A stretch of 64,000 nucleotides of DNA from Bacillus sp. REN16 (GTDB lineage: Bacteria; Bacillota; Bacilli; Bacillales; Bacillaceae_L), in assembly GCF_020731355.1 (NCBI RefSeq), contig NZ_JAJFZK010000003.1:124001-188000 (forward strand). The letters run 5' to 3'. Positions 25,035 to 33,516 of the stretch are shown in pieces (position 1 is the stretch's first letter; every line of letters begins with the position of its first letter). A program made the position numbers and the translations under genes. Under the pieces are notes generated by a model. The model ran no database searches and had not been told where the DNA came from. It saw nothing but the letters and a program-made list of their open reading frames with translations.

Positions 25035-25484
25035 ATGAAAATCGATGAAACGGATAAAAAAATTCTTGAGCTGTTAACAATAAACGGGAGAATGTCCTAC
25101 GTGGATATCGGAAAAGAACTTGGTCTTTCAAGGGTCTCGATTCGTGAACGAGTCAATCAATTGATTGAAAAAGGTGTAATCGAAAAATTTTCAGTTGTGA
25201 TTAATTCCGAAAAAGTCGGAAAAGATGTTTCTGCCTTTTTCGAAGTGGACTGTGAACCCGCTTCACTTGTGAGGGTTGCGGAGACATTGGCGAACAATCC
25301 AAGTGTCGCCAGCTGCTACCAAATGACAGGTCCAAGCACTCTGCATATGCACGTCCTTGTGGAGGACTTCGCTAAGCTCGAAAAATTTATTAATGAAGAA
25401 CTCTACAGTTTGGACGGAATCACGAGAGTAGAAAGTCATATATTATTAAGACGATTTAAAAGTCGGACAGGTCTTAAATTATAA
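25035..25484 (+). CDS. ywrC: Lrp/AsnC-family transcriptional regulator
   Basis: A 149-aa regulator: the helix-turn-helix DETDKKILELLTINGRMSYV, DIGKELGLSRVSIRERVNQL is at the N-terminus and the RAM/ligand domain follows (VASCYQMTGPSTLHMHVLVE, residues about 90-110). ATG 25035 has GGTGG in position; ATG 25011 upstream is possible but has no binding site. It is divergent from the ggt-chr-chr-pcp unit, exactly as ywrC is beside ywrD in B. subtilis, so it is the likely regulator of that unit in response to an amino acid or related ligand. Confidence 0.9.
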   Translation: MKIDETDKKILELLTINGRMSYVDIGKELGLSRVSIRERVNQLIEKGVIEKFSVVINSEKVGKDVSAFFEVDCEPASLVRVAETLANNPSVASCYQMTGPSTLHMHVLVEDFAKLEKFINEELYSLDGITRVESHILLRRFKSRTGLKL

Positions 25485-25485
25485 T

Positions 25486-25514
25486 GGTGCCGGGAGTTTC
25501 CCGGCACCTCTTTT
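25486..25514 (+). terminator. Terminator of the Lrp/AsnC gene
   Basis: GGTGCCGGGA at 25486-25495 pairs perfectly with TCCCGGCACC at 25499-25508, followed by TCTTTTT. Confidence 0.92.
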
Positions 25515-25574
25515 TAATGCTGATAATATTTGGGGTTATAGAAGAAAATAGAAGTAGGAAAGGAGGGATTGCAA

Positions 25575-25940
25575 TTGACTAAAATTAAGTGGTTAACAGG
25601 ATTGAGCATTGTGCTTGCGTTGTTAGTGGTTGGCTCGCTTGGTGTATTTGCCGAAACTCAGCCTTTGGATCCGATCAAAAAAGTTGAAGTCGAACTAAAC
25701 GATGATTACTTTAACCCGAAAGCCATTACGTTTCCTAGTGGAAAACCATTGGTATTGGTCTTGAAAAACAACGGTGTTAAGGAACACACCTTCACAGTAG
25801 AAAAGCTTGGTGTGGACTATGTCGTTAAACCAAAACAAGTAAAAATTGTTACTGTGGAACCAAAGGCGACCGGTACATATGAACTGATATGCCGCTACCA
25901 TGCCAAGGAAGGAATGGTAGGAGAAGTAATCGTTAAATAA
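25575..25940 (+). CDS. Secreted cupredoxin-domain protein
   Basis: A 121-aa exported protein. The TTG at 25575 lies eight bases after AGGAGG; an in-frame TTG two codons earlier is possible. Residues 1-28 form a signal peptide or anchor (WLTGLSIVLALLVVGSLGVFA-ET). The rest is a plastocyanin-like fold with a complete type I copper ligand set: His in KEHTFTV, then Cys, His and Met in ICRYHAKEGMVGEV. It probably acts as a small extracytoplasmic electron carrier or copper-binding protein. It is flanked by terminators, so it is monocistronic. Confidence 0.85.
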   Translation: MTKIKWLTGLSIVLALLVVGSLGVFAETQPLDPIKKVEVELNDDYFNPKAITFPSGKPLVLVLKNNGVKEHTFTVEKLGVDYVVKPKQVKIVTVEPKATGTYELICRYHAKEGMVGEVIVK

Positions 25941-25968
25941 CAAGACGAGGTCAATTGACCTCGTCTTG
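25941..25968. terminator. Bidirectional terminator between convergent genes
   Basis: A perfect 28-bp palindrome, CAAGACGAGGTCAA and its complement, with TTTCTTT on the plus-strand side. It serves the cupredoxin gene and probably the convergent yxlG-like gene. Confidence 0.85.
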
Positions 25969-25973
25969 TTTCT

Positions 25974-26753
25974 TTACGCCGCTCTTTCTTTTTTCGAAAA
26001 AAGATAGATTGAACCTATCAGCATAACAAAAATGAATAGAAGGGAAACGGTCAATGATAGAGCAAAATGTTTGTCCGGGCTCCCTGTTAAAAGTAGTTTG
26101 CCTGCATGTGTTGAAAGTCTTGCCGGGCTCCACATCATCCATTTTGATAATAAAGAAGTGAGTCCAGAAAGCCCAATTGCTACTAACAACGTCATAAGTG
26201 CCACAAAAATATTGGCTCTATATAATGAGCTTAACAGAAGTGTGACCGTCACAAGGAAAACCAACCAGGTCACGTACACCAGTGAGCTCTTTATTAATTC
26301 CCCAAACCCAATATCTCCAATTAACACGCCGGTATAATACCAAGAAGCTAGAATTCCCAGTAAAAATGAACCAACTGTCATCAACACGATACTGACCCAT
26401 TTTGCCGTGATATAATTTGCAAACGAAACAGGTTTTACGAGGATGATATCGGACACGCCACTGTTTTTCTCAGCTGCCACAATTCCCATGAACGCTAGTA
26501 CTAGTACAAGTACTCCAATTTGACTGTACTGGCCAAAGGTTCCCACGATCACCTCTTGTGGCGTGGGTACTGGTATATCAAAGACCGCGCCTTCTGGCAG
26601 TTCACCCGCTGCTTTAATAATCTCCGGCAAATAATACGAGGTAACCGGCTGCATAATTCCTAATAAAATGAAGACAAGCGGAATCCAAAGAATTTTATAA
26701 TTCCGGGTCATCTCCACCCATTCTTTCTTAAACAATATTGACCATTGCCTCAT
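25974..26753 (-). CDS. ABC transporter permease (YxlG-like)
   Basis: A 259-aa ABC-2 permease with six membrane segments; FKKEWVEMTRNYKILWIPLVF is the family start, and GIVAAEKNSGVSDIILVKPV is the cytoplasmic loop with conserved Glu typical of NosY/YxlG-type permeases. It overlaps the ATPase gene by four bases. The linked 65-aa PLDc_N protein upstream makes the set equivalent to yxlE-yxlF-yxlG. The substrate is unknown. Confidence 0.87.
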   Translation of the reverse strand: MRQWSILFKKEWVEMTRNYKILWIPLVFILLGIMQPVTSYYLPEIIKAAGELPEGAVFDIPVPTPQEVIVGTFGQYSQIGVLVLVLAFMGIVAAEKNSGVSDIILVKPVSFANYITAKWVSIVLMTVGSFLLGILASWYYTGVLIGDIGFGELIKSSLVYVTWLVFLVTVTLLLSSLYRANIFVALMTLLVAIGLSGLTSLLSKWMMWSPARLSTHAGKLLLTGSPDKHFALSLTVSLLFIFVMLIGSIYLFSKKERAA

Positions 26754-27661
26754 GATTTCACCACCTTCATGAATACATCTTCGAGGGACGATTGCCCAAT
26801 TTTAAACGTTGAAACTGGTATTTTTTTAATCAAGATATCTTGTAAAATAGCATTTCTTGCTGCATCAAGCTGATTTACAACGATTGTGGCCGACGTGCGC
26901 TCCACAGTCACTTCATGAACCGATTCTATTGAAGTTAAGCCGTTAGCCCAGTCTGTTATATCCTTTTCTGCTTCAATTACGATCACATCATGCTGGTGCT
27001 TTTTTCGCAGACCCGTAAGCGAATCACTTAACGCCAATTCACCTTTACGTATAATCACGATATCATCACAAACCTCTTCTGCGTCATGCAACACATGCGT
27101 AGAGAACAGGATTGTGGTTTTCTTTTTCAACTCCCGCATCATCTCAATGACCTCACGGCGACCAACGGGATCAAGCGCGGATACTGGTTCATCAAGCATG
27201 ACAAGCTTTGGTTCATGAATCATCGCCTGCGCAATCCCCAATCGCTGCTTCATTCCACCCGAAAAACCGCCAATCTTCTTTTTCTTCGCATCAGCAAGCC
27301 CGACTAATTCTAGTAATTCATCCGCTTTTTGCTGGGATTCCTTTTTTGATAAATGTGCAAGCTGACCGACATAGATTAAAAATTCATTTGCTGACATCCA
27401 GTTATAAAAGACCGGATGCTGCGGCAGATAGCCAATGTATTTACGATTATCGCCATTTTCCATGCCATCAAATGCAATTTTTCCTGAGGTTGGGTGAAGA
27501 AGTCCCGCAAGCATCCTTAGCGTTGTCGTTTTTCCCGCTCCATTTGGACCAAGCAGTGCGGTACAGCTTCCTTTTTTAATCTCAAAGGAAAGATTATTTA
27601 CCGCCGTTTCCTTCCCGAATCGTTTTACCAAATTTTCGATTGAAACTAGAGTTTCCGTCAT
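26750..27661 (-). CDS. ABC transporter ATP-binding protein (YxlF-like)
   Basis: A 303-aa ATPase from ATG 27661 (MTETLVSIENLVKRFG); the frame runs further upstream into the preceding gene without signals. Walker A GPNGAGKTT, signature SGGMKQRLGIAQ, Walker B LVMLDEPVSALDP and H-loop STHV are all canonical. The C-terminal 80 residues form the accessory domain common to drug- and copper-export type ABC-2 ATPases. It starts two bases before the stop codon region of the PLDc_N gene, so translation is coupled. Confidence 0.92.
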   Translation of the reverse strand: MTETLVSIENLVKRFGKETAVNNLSFEIKKGSCTALLGPNGAGKTTTLRMLAGLLHPTSGKIAFDGMENGDNRKYIGYLPQHPVFYNWMSANEFLIYVGQLAHLSKKESQQKADELLELVGLADAKKKKIGGFSGGMKQRLGIAQAMIHEPKLVMLDEPVSALDPVGRREVIEMMRELKKKTTILFSTHVLHDAEEVCDDIVIIRKGELALSDSLTGLRKKHQHDVIVIEAEKDITDWANGLTSIESVHEVTVERTSATIVVNQLDAARNAILQDILIKKIPVSTFKIGQSSLEDVFMKVVKS

Positions 27662-27662
27662 C

Positions 27663-27860
27663 CTATCTCTTCCTTCCAATGACAAAATAGAGAATTGGAC
27701 CAATCATACTGACCAAAATAATGACAAACACCCATAAAATCTTTGGTCCATTCGTTTCTTCGCTTCTTGCGAGGTCGATTAAGGCTGTTACCATTAAAAT
27801 TAATTGAATCACAATAATCGGTGCAATAAGTGCCCAGTTGATACTTTCAAGTCCTGCCAT
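27663..27860 (-). CDS. PLDc_N-domain small membrane protein (YxlE-like)
   Basis: A 65-aa protein with two hydrophobic helices (residues 8-28 and 41-60) separated by DLARSEETNGPK and ending in the basic GRKR, with the P-K-x-LW-x5-I pattern of the PLDc_N family. In B. subtilis YxlE of this family sits before yxlF-yxlG and helps hold down sigma-Y. No sigY, yxlC or yxlD gene is present here, so any such role must be different or involve an unlinked sigma factor. Confidence 0.85.
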   Translation of the reverse strand: MAGLESINWALIAPIIVIQLILMVTALIDLARSEETNGPKILWVFVIILVSMIGPILYFVIGRKR

Positions 27861-27986
27861 GATGGATCACGTCCCTTTCAAATGTTTTTTCCGAAGATAA
27901 TACGTTTAGGGTTCGGAAAAAGTTCAGTAGGAATTTAAAAAGATTTCGGAGAGAGGAAAGTAGTTACTGGACCTGTCCCTCCGTCC

Positions 27987-28022
27987 AAAAAAAACAGCAA
28001 CCTTTTCTAATATGGTTGCTGT
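27987..28022 (-). terminator. Terminator of the 28031-28462 gene
   Basis: ACAGCAACC at 27994-28002 pairs with GGTTGCTGT at 28014-28022, followed on the minus strand by eight T residues. Confidence 0.9.
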
Positions 28023-28030
28023 CCCGGAAT

Positions 28031-28462
28031 TTATTCAACGAGATCGGTATGAATGCTAATAAAATAAGATTCTAGCAGAAGCTGAAGCTTGTCTTCCAGG
28101 TTGTAATATTCCTGGTCAGCTTTTTCAATCACTTGATAAAAAGGGGCTTCGTCGATTTCCCCATTTTCTAACGCTATGAAATTTCGCCACATATCCTCAC
28201 CATGTTTTTTTAAAATAATAGCGTAATCCTGCGCACCTATTTTTTCAAAACTATGGGTTAGCTCTGTTATGTACCTTGTGATCCCCACTTCCAAAATATA
28301 CTCGTGCCACCAGTTCAACAAAGCCTCATGTCCGCCGCTTTCAAGCTCTGAGTAGTACTGGAAAACAAGATAGGCTTCATTTTTGGCTTTATTTTCAGTT
28401 GGAAAATCGATATTGCTGATACTGTGGATGACTTCATTCCAGATTTCATCTGTACTTTTCAT
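28031..28462 (-). CDS. Uncharacterised DUF4375/DMP19-like protein
   Basis: A 143-aa acidic, soluble, mostly helical protein. The stretch YYSELESGGHEALLNWW near residue 35 resembles the conserved E-x3-GG-x2-x3-N/W block of the DMP19-like DUF4375 family, and regular helices follow. There is no signal peptide or membrane segment. It lies between its own terminator and the spoIIQ terminator, so it is monocistronic. The family link is from memory of the motif and is moderate. Confidence 0.65.
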   Translation of the reverse strand: MKSTDEIWNEVIHSISNIDFPTENKAKNEAYLVFQYYSELESGGHEALLNWWHEYILEVGITRYITELTHSFEKIGAQDYAIILKKHGEDMWRNFIALENGEIDEAPFYQVIEKADQEYYNLEDKLQLLLESYFISIHTDLVE

Positions 28463-28497
28463 TTGGTTTGTCCTCTACTTTTTTACCTCATTATACC

Positions 28498-28532
28498 AAA
28501 AAAACCGACTACTCTGTATGAGTAATCGGTTT
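28498..28532 (-). terminator. Terminator of spoIIQ
   Basis: AAACCGA-ACTC pairs with GAGT-TCGGTTT around TGTAT (28502-28532), with TTTTTTTGG following on the minus strand. Confidence 0.8.
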
Positions 28533-28585
28533 GAATGTTAGCTAAAGTTGCCACCACAGGGCTAGACTACTGTTTCTCCAAAGTC

Positions 28586-29479
28586 TTACGCTTTTGCCAT
28601 TCCGATTGAAGCATCAGTTGAGTTTGCATTTTCCTCATCTTCTGATCCTTCATCGTCAGCAGGAGTGCCTTCTTCATCTGCTGGCTTCTTACTGTCTTCT
28701 GGTTTCTCTTCTTCTTTAGGTTGCTTATCTTCTGCAGGCTGTTTGTCTTCTTCCTTACTTGAAGCCTCTTTGTCTTCTGTACCTTTCTCACTATCTTCGA
28801 GTTTCGTTACAGATTGACCAAAGTACTCAAGTGGATTGACAGCTACCCCGTTGTTACGGATTTCAAAGTGTACGTGAATTGCTGCCTCAGTATCATATTG
28901 ATTTTCGCCAGCCATTCCAAGGACTTCACCTTGTTCTACAACGTCACCTTTTGCCACTTTTAAGTCTGCAAGAGATTGATACATTGTGACTACACCGTCA
29001 GTGTGCTCGATTTCCACAACATTTCCGTGTAGTGGATCCTTTTCCGCACGTGTTACTGTTCCAGCTAATGATGCAACCACTTCAAAAGATTTGCCGTCTT
29101 TAGCGACGATGTCAATTCCTTTGTTAGGGGAATAAATATTGTTATAGACTACAAGAGCCGCTTCTTGCTTTTCTGCTGAAGCCTCTGCGTCATAGAATTC
29201 CCTAAACACTTGGATTGCATTTTCGTCAATGACAGGATACTTAAAGTTTTCTGCCGCTTGGTTTACTGGTACACTTGGTTGTTCACCTGTAGCTGTGCCT
29301 GGCTGATTTGCGCCATTTTTCACATCATCTGCTACATCGTTATTGCCTGTGAACCATAATACCGCGGTTAAAATAAGTGCTGCACTTACCAAATAGATTG
29401 CTGGAAATACCCAACGCTTTCTAAATAAACGTTGTAAACTTGATTTTTGAGAAGTACGTTTCTTTTCTTCCTCTCTCAT
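28586..29479 (-). CDS. spoIIQ: Stage II sporulation protein SpoIIQ (degenerate M23 peptidase)
   Basis: From ATG 29479 (GAGGTG upstream) the protein is 297 aa. A short basic cytoplasmic tail is followed by one membrane segment (VFPAIYLVSAALILTAVLWF) and a LytM/M23 domain at residues about 85-220. The first zinc-ligand position (H in active enzymes, before KGIDI) is Asn here, while the H-x-H of AAIHVHFEIRNN remains, so it should be inactive, as in B. subtilis, and act as the forespore half of the SpoIIQ-SpoIIIAH zipper across the two spore membranes. The last 75 residues are an unusual acidic Lys/Glu/Pro low-complexity tail. It is expected to be sigma-F dependent. Confidence 0.94.
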   Translation of the reverse strand: MREEEKKRTSQKSSLQRLFRKRWVFPAIYLVSAALILTAVLWFTGNNDVADDVKNGANQPGTATGEQPSVPVNQAAENFKYPVIDENAIQVFREFYDAEASAEKQEAALVVYNNIYSPNKGIDIVAKDGKSFEVVASLAGTVTRAEKDPLHGNVVEIEHTDGVVTMYQSLADLKVAKGDVVEQGEVLGMAGENQYDTEAAIHVHFEIRNNGVAVNPLEYFGQSVTKLEDSEKGTEDKEASSKEEDKQPAEDKQPKEEEKPEDSKKPADEEGTPADDEGSEDEENANSTDASIGMAKA

Positions 29480-29696
29480 GTTTATCACCTCAGCAACCAT
29501 TCTGAACACATTCGCGGAATTATATACATTTTCAAAAAATTTTTTTCGATTATTTTTCGACAAAGCCCAAAATATTATTCATAGATTCGAAAATTTTTCA
29601 AAAAAGGGGTCCAATTGGAGGTGTTGTTTGTGGTTTGGGTGTGGTTTTCGTATTTCCGCTGATGATGAAGACCGTTTACCGGTGACGAGTTGGTGT

Positions 29697-30450
29697 TTAG
29701 GTCTTCATAACTCCGATGAAGACCTTTTTGACAGCGCAGGGGCCACGTTCGGGTCTTCATCACCCCGATGAATTCCTTTTTGACAGTGCCGGGGCCACGT
29801 TCGGGTCTTCATAACCTCGATGAAGACCTTTTTGACAGCGCCGGGGCCACGTTCGGGTCTTCATCACCCCGATGAAGACCTTTTTGACAGCGCCGGGGCC
29901 ACGTTCGGGTCTTCATCACCTCGATGAAGACCTTTTCGACAGCCCCGGGGCCACGTTCGGGTCTTCATCACCCCGATGAATTCCTTTTTGACAGTGCCGG
30001 GGCCACGTTCGGGTCGTCATAACCACGATGAAGACCTTTTTGACAGCGCCGGGGCCACGTTCGGGTCTTCATCCCCTCGATGAAGAACTTTTCGACAGCC
30101 CCGGGGCCACGTTCGGGTCTACATCACCCCGAGGAATTCCTTTTTGACAGTGCCGGGGCCACGTTCGGGTCTTCATCACCCCGATGAATTCCTTTTTGAC
30201 AGTGCCGGGGCCACGTTCGGGTCTTCATAACCTCGATGAAGACCTTTTTGACAGCGCCGGGGCCACGTTCGGGTCTTCATCACCCCGATGAAGACCTTTT
30301 TGACAGCGCCGGGGCCACGTTCGGGTCTTCATCACCTCGATGAAGACCTTTTCGACAGCCCCGGGGCCACGTTCGGGTCTTCATCACCCCGATGAATTCC
30401 TTTTTGACAGTGCCGGGGCCACGTTCGGGTCTTCATCACCCCGATGAACG
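29697..30450. repeat. 52-bp minisatellite with higher-order structure, about 14 units
   Basis: Units start near GGGTCTTCAT and end GGGGCCACGTTC, exactly 52 bp apart (for example 29800 and 29852). Many contain GGTCTTCATC paired with GATGAAGACC as a 10-bp hairpin; others carry GATGAATTCC, which breaks the stem. Four unit types recur in a fixed order, so units 2-6 and 10-14 form the same 260-bp string. The decayed first unit and the truncated last unit mark the edges. It fills the spoIIQ to vanZ-like spacer (29564-30540), whose remaining bases show no other feature. Confidence 0.97.
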
Positions 30451-30570
30451 GGATTTAACCTCACTACCCCTCCCGTTTTCCCCTTCATCCCCAATGAATT
30501 CAAAAAGCACTCCCTCACTCCCGCGATGAGTGCTATACTATGTAAGTACATTTTAAAAAGGAGAATTCTC

Positions 30571-31017
30571 ATGAAAGCTTTTTTACGACTTCTACTATTA
30601 CTTGCGCCATTTTTATATATGATCTTTATTTTCATCTTATCTAGCTTGCCCTCAGATGCAATCGTGAACACCCCATATTCCTGGGACAACGCGTTTAAAG
30701 AATCACTTCATCTCATCGAATTCGGCATTCTGTACGGTCTGTGGGTATTGTTTTTCCTTGTACAAGGAAAATTCACCCCGAAAACAAGCATCCTGGCTGT
30801 GGCCCTCTCAATCGCTTACGGTTTCTCTGATGAGCTTCACCAATACTTTGTCCCGTACCGGTCTGCAACCGTCATCGATCTTGTTAAAGACACTATTGGG
30901 GTTCTCGTTCTTTTTTGGATTGTAAAAGTAAGTTATTTTGGAGAAAAGCTGCCCAAATTCAAAAAGCTTCTCCAATGGATAGAAGGTTTGGACGGCAAAA
31001 AAGCAGAGGGGAACTAA
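30571..31017 (+). CDS. VanZ-like membrane protein
   Basis: A 148-aa protein from ATG 30571 with AAAAGGAG upstream. It has four membrane segments and the VanZ-family marks: FILSSLPSDA after helix 1, SLHLIEFGILYGLWV near residue 50 and the helix-3/4 loop SDELHQYFVPYRSATVIDLVKDTIG. VanZ-like proteins are widespread and mostly of unknown role; VanZ itself gives low-level teicoplanin resistance. It is convergent with spoIID and shares its terminator. Confidence 0.9.
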   Translation: MKAFLRLLLLLAPFLYMIFIFILSSLPSDAIVNTPYSWDNAFKESLHLIEFGILYGLWVLFFLVQGKFTPKTSILAVALSIAYGFSDELHQYFVPYRSATVIDLVKDTIGVLVLFWIVKVSYFGEKLPKFKKLLQWIEGLDGKKAEGN

Positions 31018-31036
31018 TCCCTCTGCCGTTATTTTT
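31003..31036. terminator. Shared terminator between vanZ-like gene and spoIID
   Basis: GCAGAGGG at 31003-31010 pairs with CCCTCTGC at 31019-31026 and is followed by GTTATTTTTT. It overlaps the vanZ-like stop codon. Confidence 0.75.
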
Positions 31037-32048
31037 TAACCGTTAATTTATTTACGAAGCTCTCTGTGGTTGAAATTTCCACACCCTGGTAATAATGCGC
31101 AACAATCTCTTTGTAGTTCTTTCCTTCTTTCGCCATTCCGTCCGCTCCAAATTGGCTCATCCCAACTCCATGACCGTAACCCTTGGTTTGAATTACGATG
31201 TTGTTGCCTTTACGCTCCCATGAAAAATCACTGGATCGAAGTTTTAATTTATTACGCACATCCACACCTGTGAATGTCTTACCCCCAACTTCAACAGTTG
31301 CTACACGCTTTGATTCTGTTCTAGAAGTTATCTTGCCAACTTCCATACTGTTACCAAGCTTGATCCCCAACTTTTGCTCAAACTCAGCAACAGGCATTTC
31401 TATTTCAGAATGGAACTTCTCTGTATTTACATCCCATGGGCTTTCTACACTTTTTAAGTATGGTACTGCATTCTTCCAAACATTCTCCGAGCTTTCTGTA
31501 TATCCATTACTTGTCGAGTAAAATACAGCATCAATTGGTTCCCCGTTATAGGTTAAAATTTGCCCTTGCGTTTCCTGTACGGCTTGCCTAATCTTTTCGA
31601 TTTTCCAATCATACTCACCTTTCCATTCGGCTTTTAATTCCTCATTGTTTTTATATACTTGGTGATCAACCGTATCTGATACATCTGCACCATTTGGCAC
31701 CTTTAGCTTTTGACCGCTTAGCATTTGTCTCACTACATATGTTCTTGCTGCCAGCGCCTGTGCCTTTAATGCCTCTATTTCAAACTTAGCAGGCATTTCC
31801 ATCGCTAAGACACCTACCACATATTCCTCAAGCGGCACATTCTCGATCTTCTGTGCACTGACCCGGTGTACAGCCACCTCTACCGTTGGGCCAGAAGCAA
31901 TTTGAGGCGGTTCTGGATTTGATTGTTTTTCTTCTGCCAGCTTTACCGTTTCCTTATCAGAGAAAGGAATGACGAGCATTGATGGAATCAATAAAATCAA
32001 GACAAAAAGGACAGAAACTAGTACAATGATTGGTTTAATCTGTTTCAT
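31029..32048 (-). CDS. spoIID: Stage II sporulation protein D, peptidoglycan lytic transglycosylase
   Basis: A 339-aa protein from ATG 32048 (GGAGG nine bases upstream). The N-terminus is a membrane anchor (IIVLVSVLFVLILLIPSMLV). The SpoIID domain is intact: VPLEEYVVGVLAMEMPAKFE carries the catalytic Glu, followed by LKAQALAARTYVV, ETQGQILTYNGEPIDAVFYS and the C-terminal GYGHGVGMSQFGA. With SpoIIM and SpoIIP it drives engulfment by cutting glycan strands. It follows murA as in B. subtilis. Expression should be sigma-E dependent. Confidence 0.95.
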   Translation of the reverse strand: MKQIKPIIVLVSVLFVLILLIPSMLVIPFSDKETVKLAEEKQSNPEPPQIASGPTVEVAVHRVSAQKIENVPLEEYVVGVLAMEMPAKFEIEALKAQALAARTYVVRQMLSGQKLKVPNGADVSDTVDHQVYKNNEELKAEWKGEYDWKIEKIRQAVQETQGQILTYNGEPIDAVFYSTSNGYTESSENVWKNAVPYLKSVESPWDVNTEKFHSEIEMPVAEFEQKLGIKLGNSMEVGKITSRTESKRVATVEVGGKTFTGVDVRNKLKLRSSDFSWERKGNNIVIQTKGYGHGVGMSQFGADGMAKEGKNYKEIVAHYYQGVEISTTESFVNKLTVKK

Positions 32049-32161
32049 GAATGCAAGCCTCCACATTAAAATTAATGCATTTCATATGCACCTATATATC
32101 AATATTTATGGAAGCGGACAAGCATTTATGACTTAAAAAAATACCTTATATGTATAAATTT

Positions 32162-32209
32162 AAAAAAGCTAGAGATATTACCATATGTGGGTAATGTCCC
32201 TAGCTTTTT
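32162..32209 (-). terminator. Terminator downstream of murA
   Basis: AAAAAAGCTAG at 32162-32172 pairs with CTAGCTTTTT at 32200-32209; an inner stem ATTACC with GGTAAT extends it. Both flanks are A or T runs, so it can work in either direction. It separates murA from the sporulation gene spoIID. Confidence 0.85.
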
Positions 32210-32217
32210 GTGGTTAG

Positions 32218-33516
32218 TCAAAAGTTAACCTTTGCTTCTTCCACAAGGCTTTCTGTTTCTTCAGTTATACGTTCGATGTCAGCACCTAATGCCGCAAGCT
32301 TATTGTGGAAGTTCACATAACCACGGTCTAAGTGCTTAAGTTCTGTTACCCGAGTGTAGCCATCTGCAACCAATCCGGAAAGAATAAGTGCAGCAGCGGC
32401 GCGTAAATCAGTTGCGGCTACTTCAGCTCCTTGAAGCTGTGATTCTCCGTTGATAATAACAGAACGGCCTTCAATTTTAATTTCACCGTTCATGCGTCGG
32501 AACTCTTCGACGTGCATGAAACGATTTTCAAATACAGTTTCCGTAATCATACTTGTGCCCTGCGCACGAAGTAATAATGCCATCATCTGTGATTGCATAT
32601 CTGTTGGAAAACCAGGGTGTGGCATTGTTTTAATATCGACAGCCTTTAGTTTTTCAGGCCCAATTACACGCAGACCATCTTGTTCTTCAATGATCGTAAC
32701 GCCCATTTCTTCCATTTTTGCAATTAGTGAACTAAGGTGTTCTGGCACTGCGCCTCGAACAAGGACATTACCGCCTGTAATCGCAGAGGCCACCATAAAA
32801 GTGCCTGCTTCAATACGGTCAGGGATAATGTTATGATTTGCTCCATGCAATTCCCTTACACCTTCAATGCGAATTGTTCCAGTGCCTGCGCCTCTGACTT
32901 TTGCTCCCATTGCATTTAGGAAGTTCGCAAGGTCGACAATTTCTGGTTCTTTCGCGCAGTTTTCAATGATGGAGACCCCATCAGCAAGTGTAGCAGCCAT
33001 CATGATATTTTCAGTAGCTCCTACGCTTGGGAAATCCATGTATACTTTTGCACCACGAAGTCGTCCATTGACTTCGGCATCGATATATCCATTTCCTACC
33101 TTTACAACTGCACCCATTGCTTCGAATCCTTTTAAGTGCTGGTCTATCGGTCTTGAACCAATTGCACAGCCGCCAGGAAGAGCAACTCTCGCGTGACCAT
33201 TACGGGCAAGCAATGACCCCATCACAAGTACAGATGCGCGCATTTTTCGAACATATTCAAAAGGTGCTTCTGTTTTTAGCTCTCTTGATGCATCGACAAC
33301 GATTTGATTGTTTGCAAAATCGACTCTCGCGTTTAAATGACGCAATACCTCATTAATCGTATACACATCTGAGAGCGTGGGTACTTCATTTATCACACTT
33401 TTACCATTACTTGCTAATAAGGATGCAGCGATAACTGGTAAAACAGCATTTTTTGCGCCTTCTACTTTAACTGTGCCGTTTAACCTATGACCGCCGCGGA
33501 CGATGATTTTTTCCAA
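32218..33516 (-). CDS. murAA: UDP-N-acetylglucosamine 1-carboxyvinyltransferase MurA
   Basis: A 432-aa EPT-family enzyme for the first committed step of peptidoglycan synthesis (PEP plus UDP-GlcNAc). The TTG start follows GGAGGGG at seven bases. [20 protein letters not shown] opens the protein, [10 protein letters not shown] contains the active-site Lys-Asn, and the fosfomycin-reactive Cys is in [15 protein letters not shown] near residue 117. Position between ywzB and spoIID marks it as the MurAA paralogue. A plausible promoter (TTGTGC, 18 bp, TATGAT) lies about 290 bases upstream near 33800-33830. Confidence 0.97.
   Translation of the reverse strand: MEKIIVRGGHRLNGTVKVEGAKNAVLPVIAASLLASNGKSVINEVPTLSDVYTINEVLRHLNARVDFANNQIVVDASRELKTEAPFEYVRKMRASVLVMGSLLARNGHARVALPGGCAIGSRPIDQHLKGFEAMGAVVKVGNGYIDAEVNGRLRGAKVYMDFPSVGATENIMMAATLADGVSIIENCAKEPEIVDLANFLNAMGAKVRGAGTGTIRIEGVRELHGANHNIIPDRIEAGTFMVASAITGGNVLVRGAVPEHLSSLIAKMEEMGVTIIEEQDGLRVIGPEKLKAVDIKTMPHPGFPTDMQSQMMALLLRAQGTSMITETVFENRFMHVEEFRRMNGEIKIEGRSVIINGESQLQGAEVAATDLRAAAALILSGLVADGYTRVTELKHLDRGYVNFHNKLAALGADIERITEETESLVEEAKVNF

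Noticed and set aside
29697-30450. 52-bp array considered as a CRISPR array
   Set aside because: There are no unique spacers: the whole 52-bp unit repeats with a few variant positions, and no cas genes are in the window.
30384-30689. Minus-strand 101-codon frame across the end of the 52-bp array
   Set aside because: It covers repeat units and the start of the vanZ-like gene on the opposite strand; no start signals.
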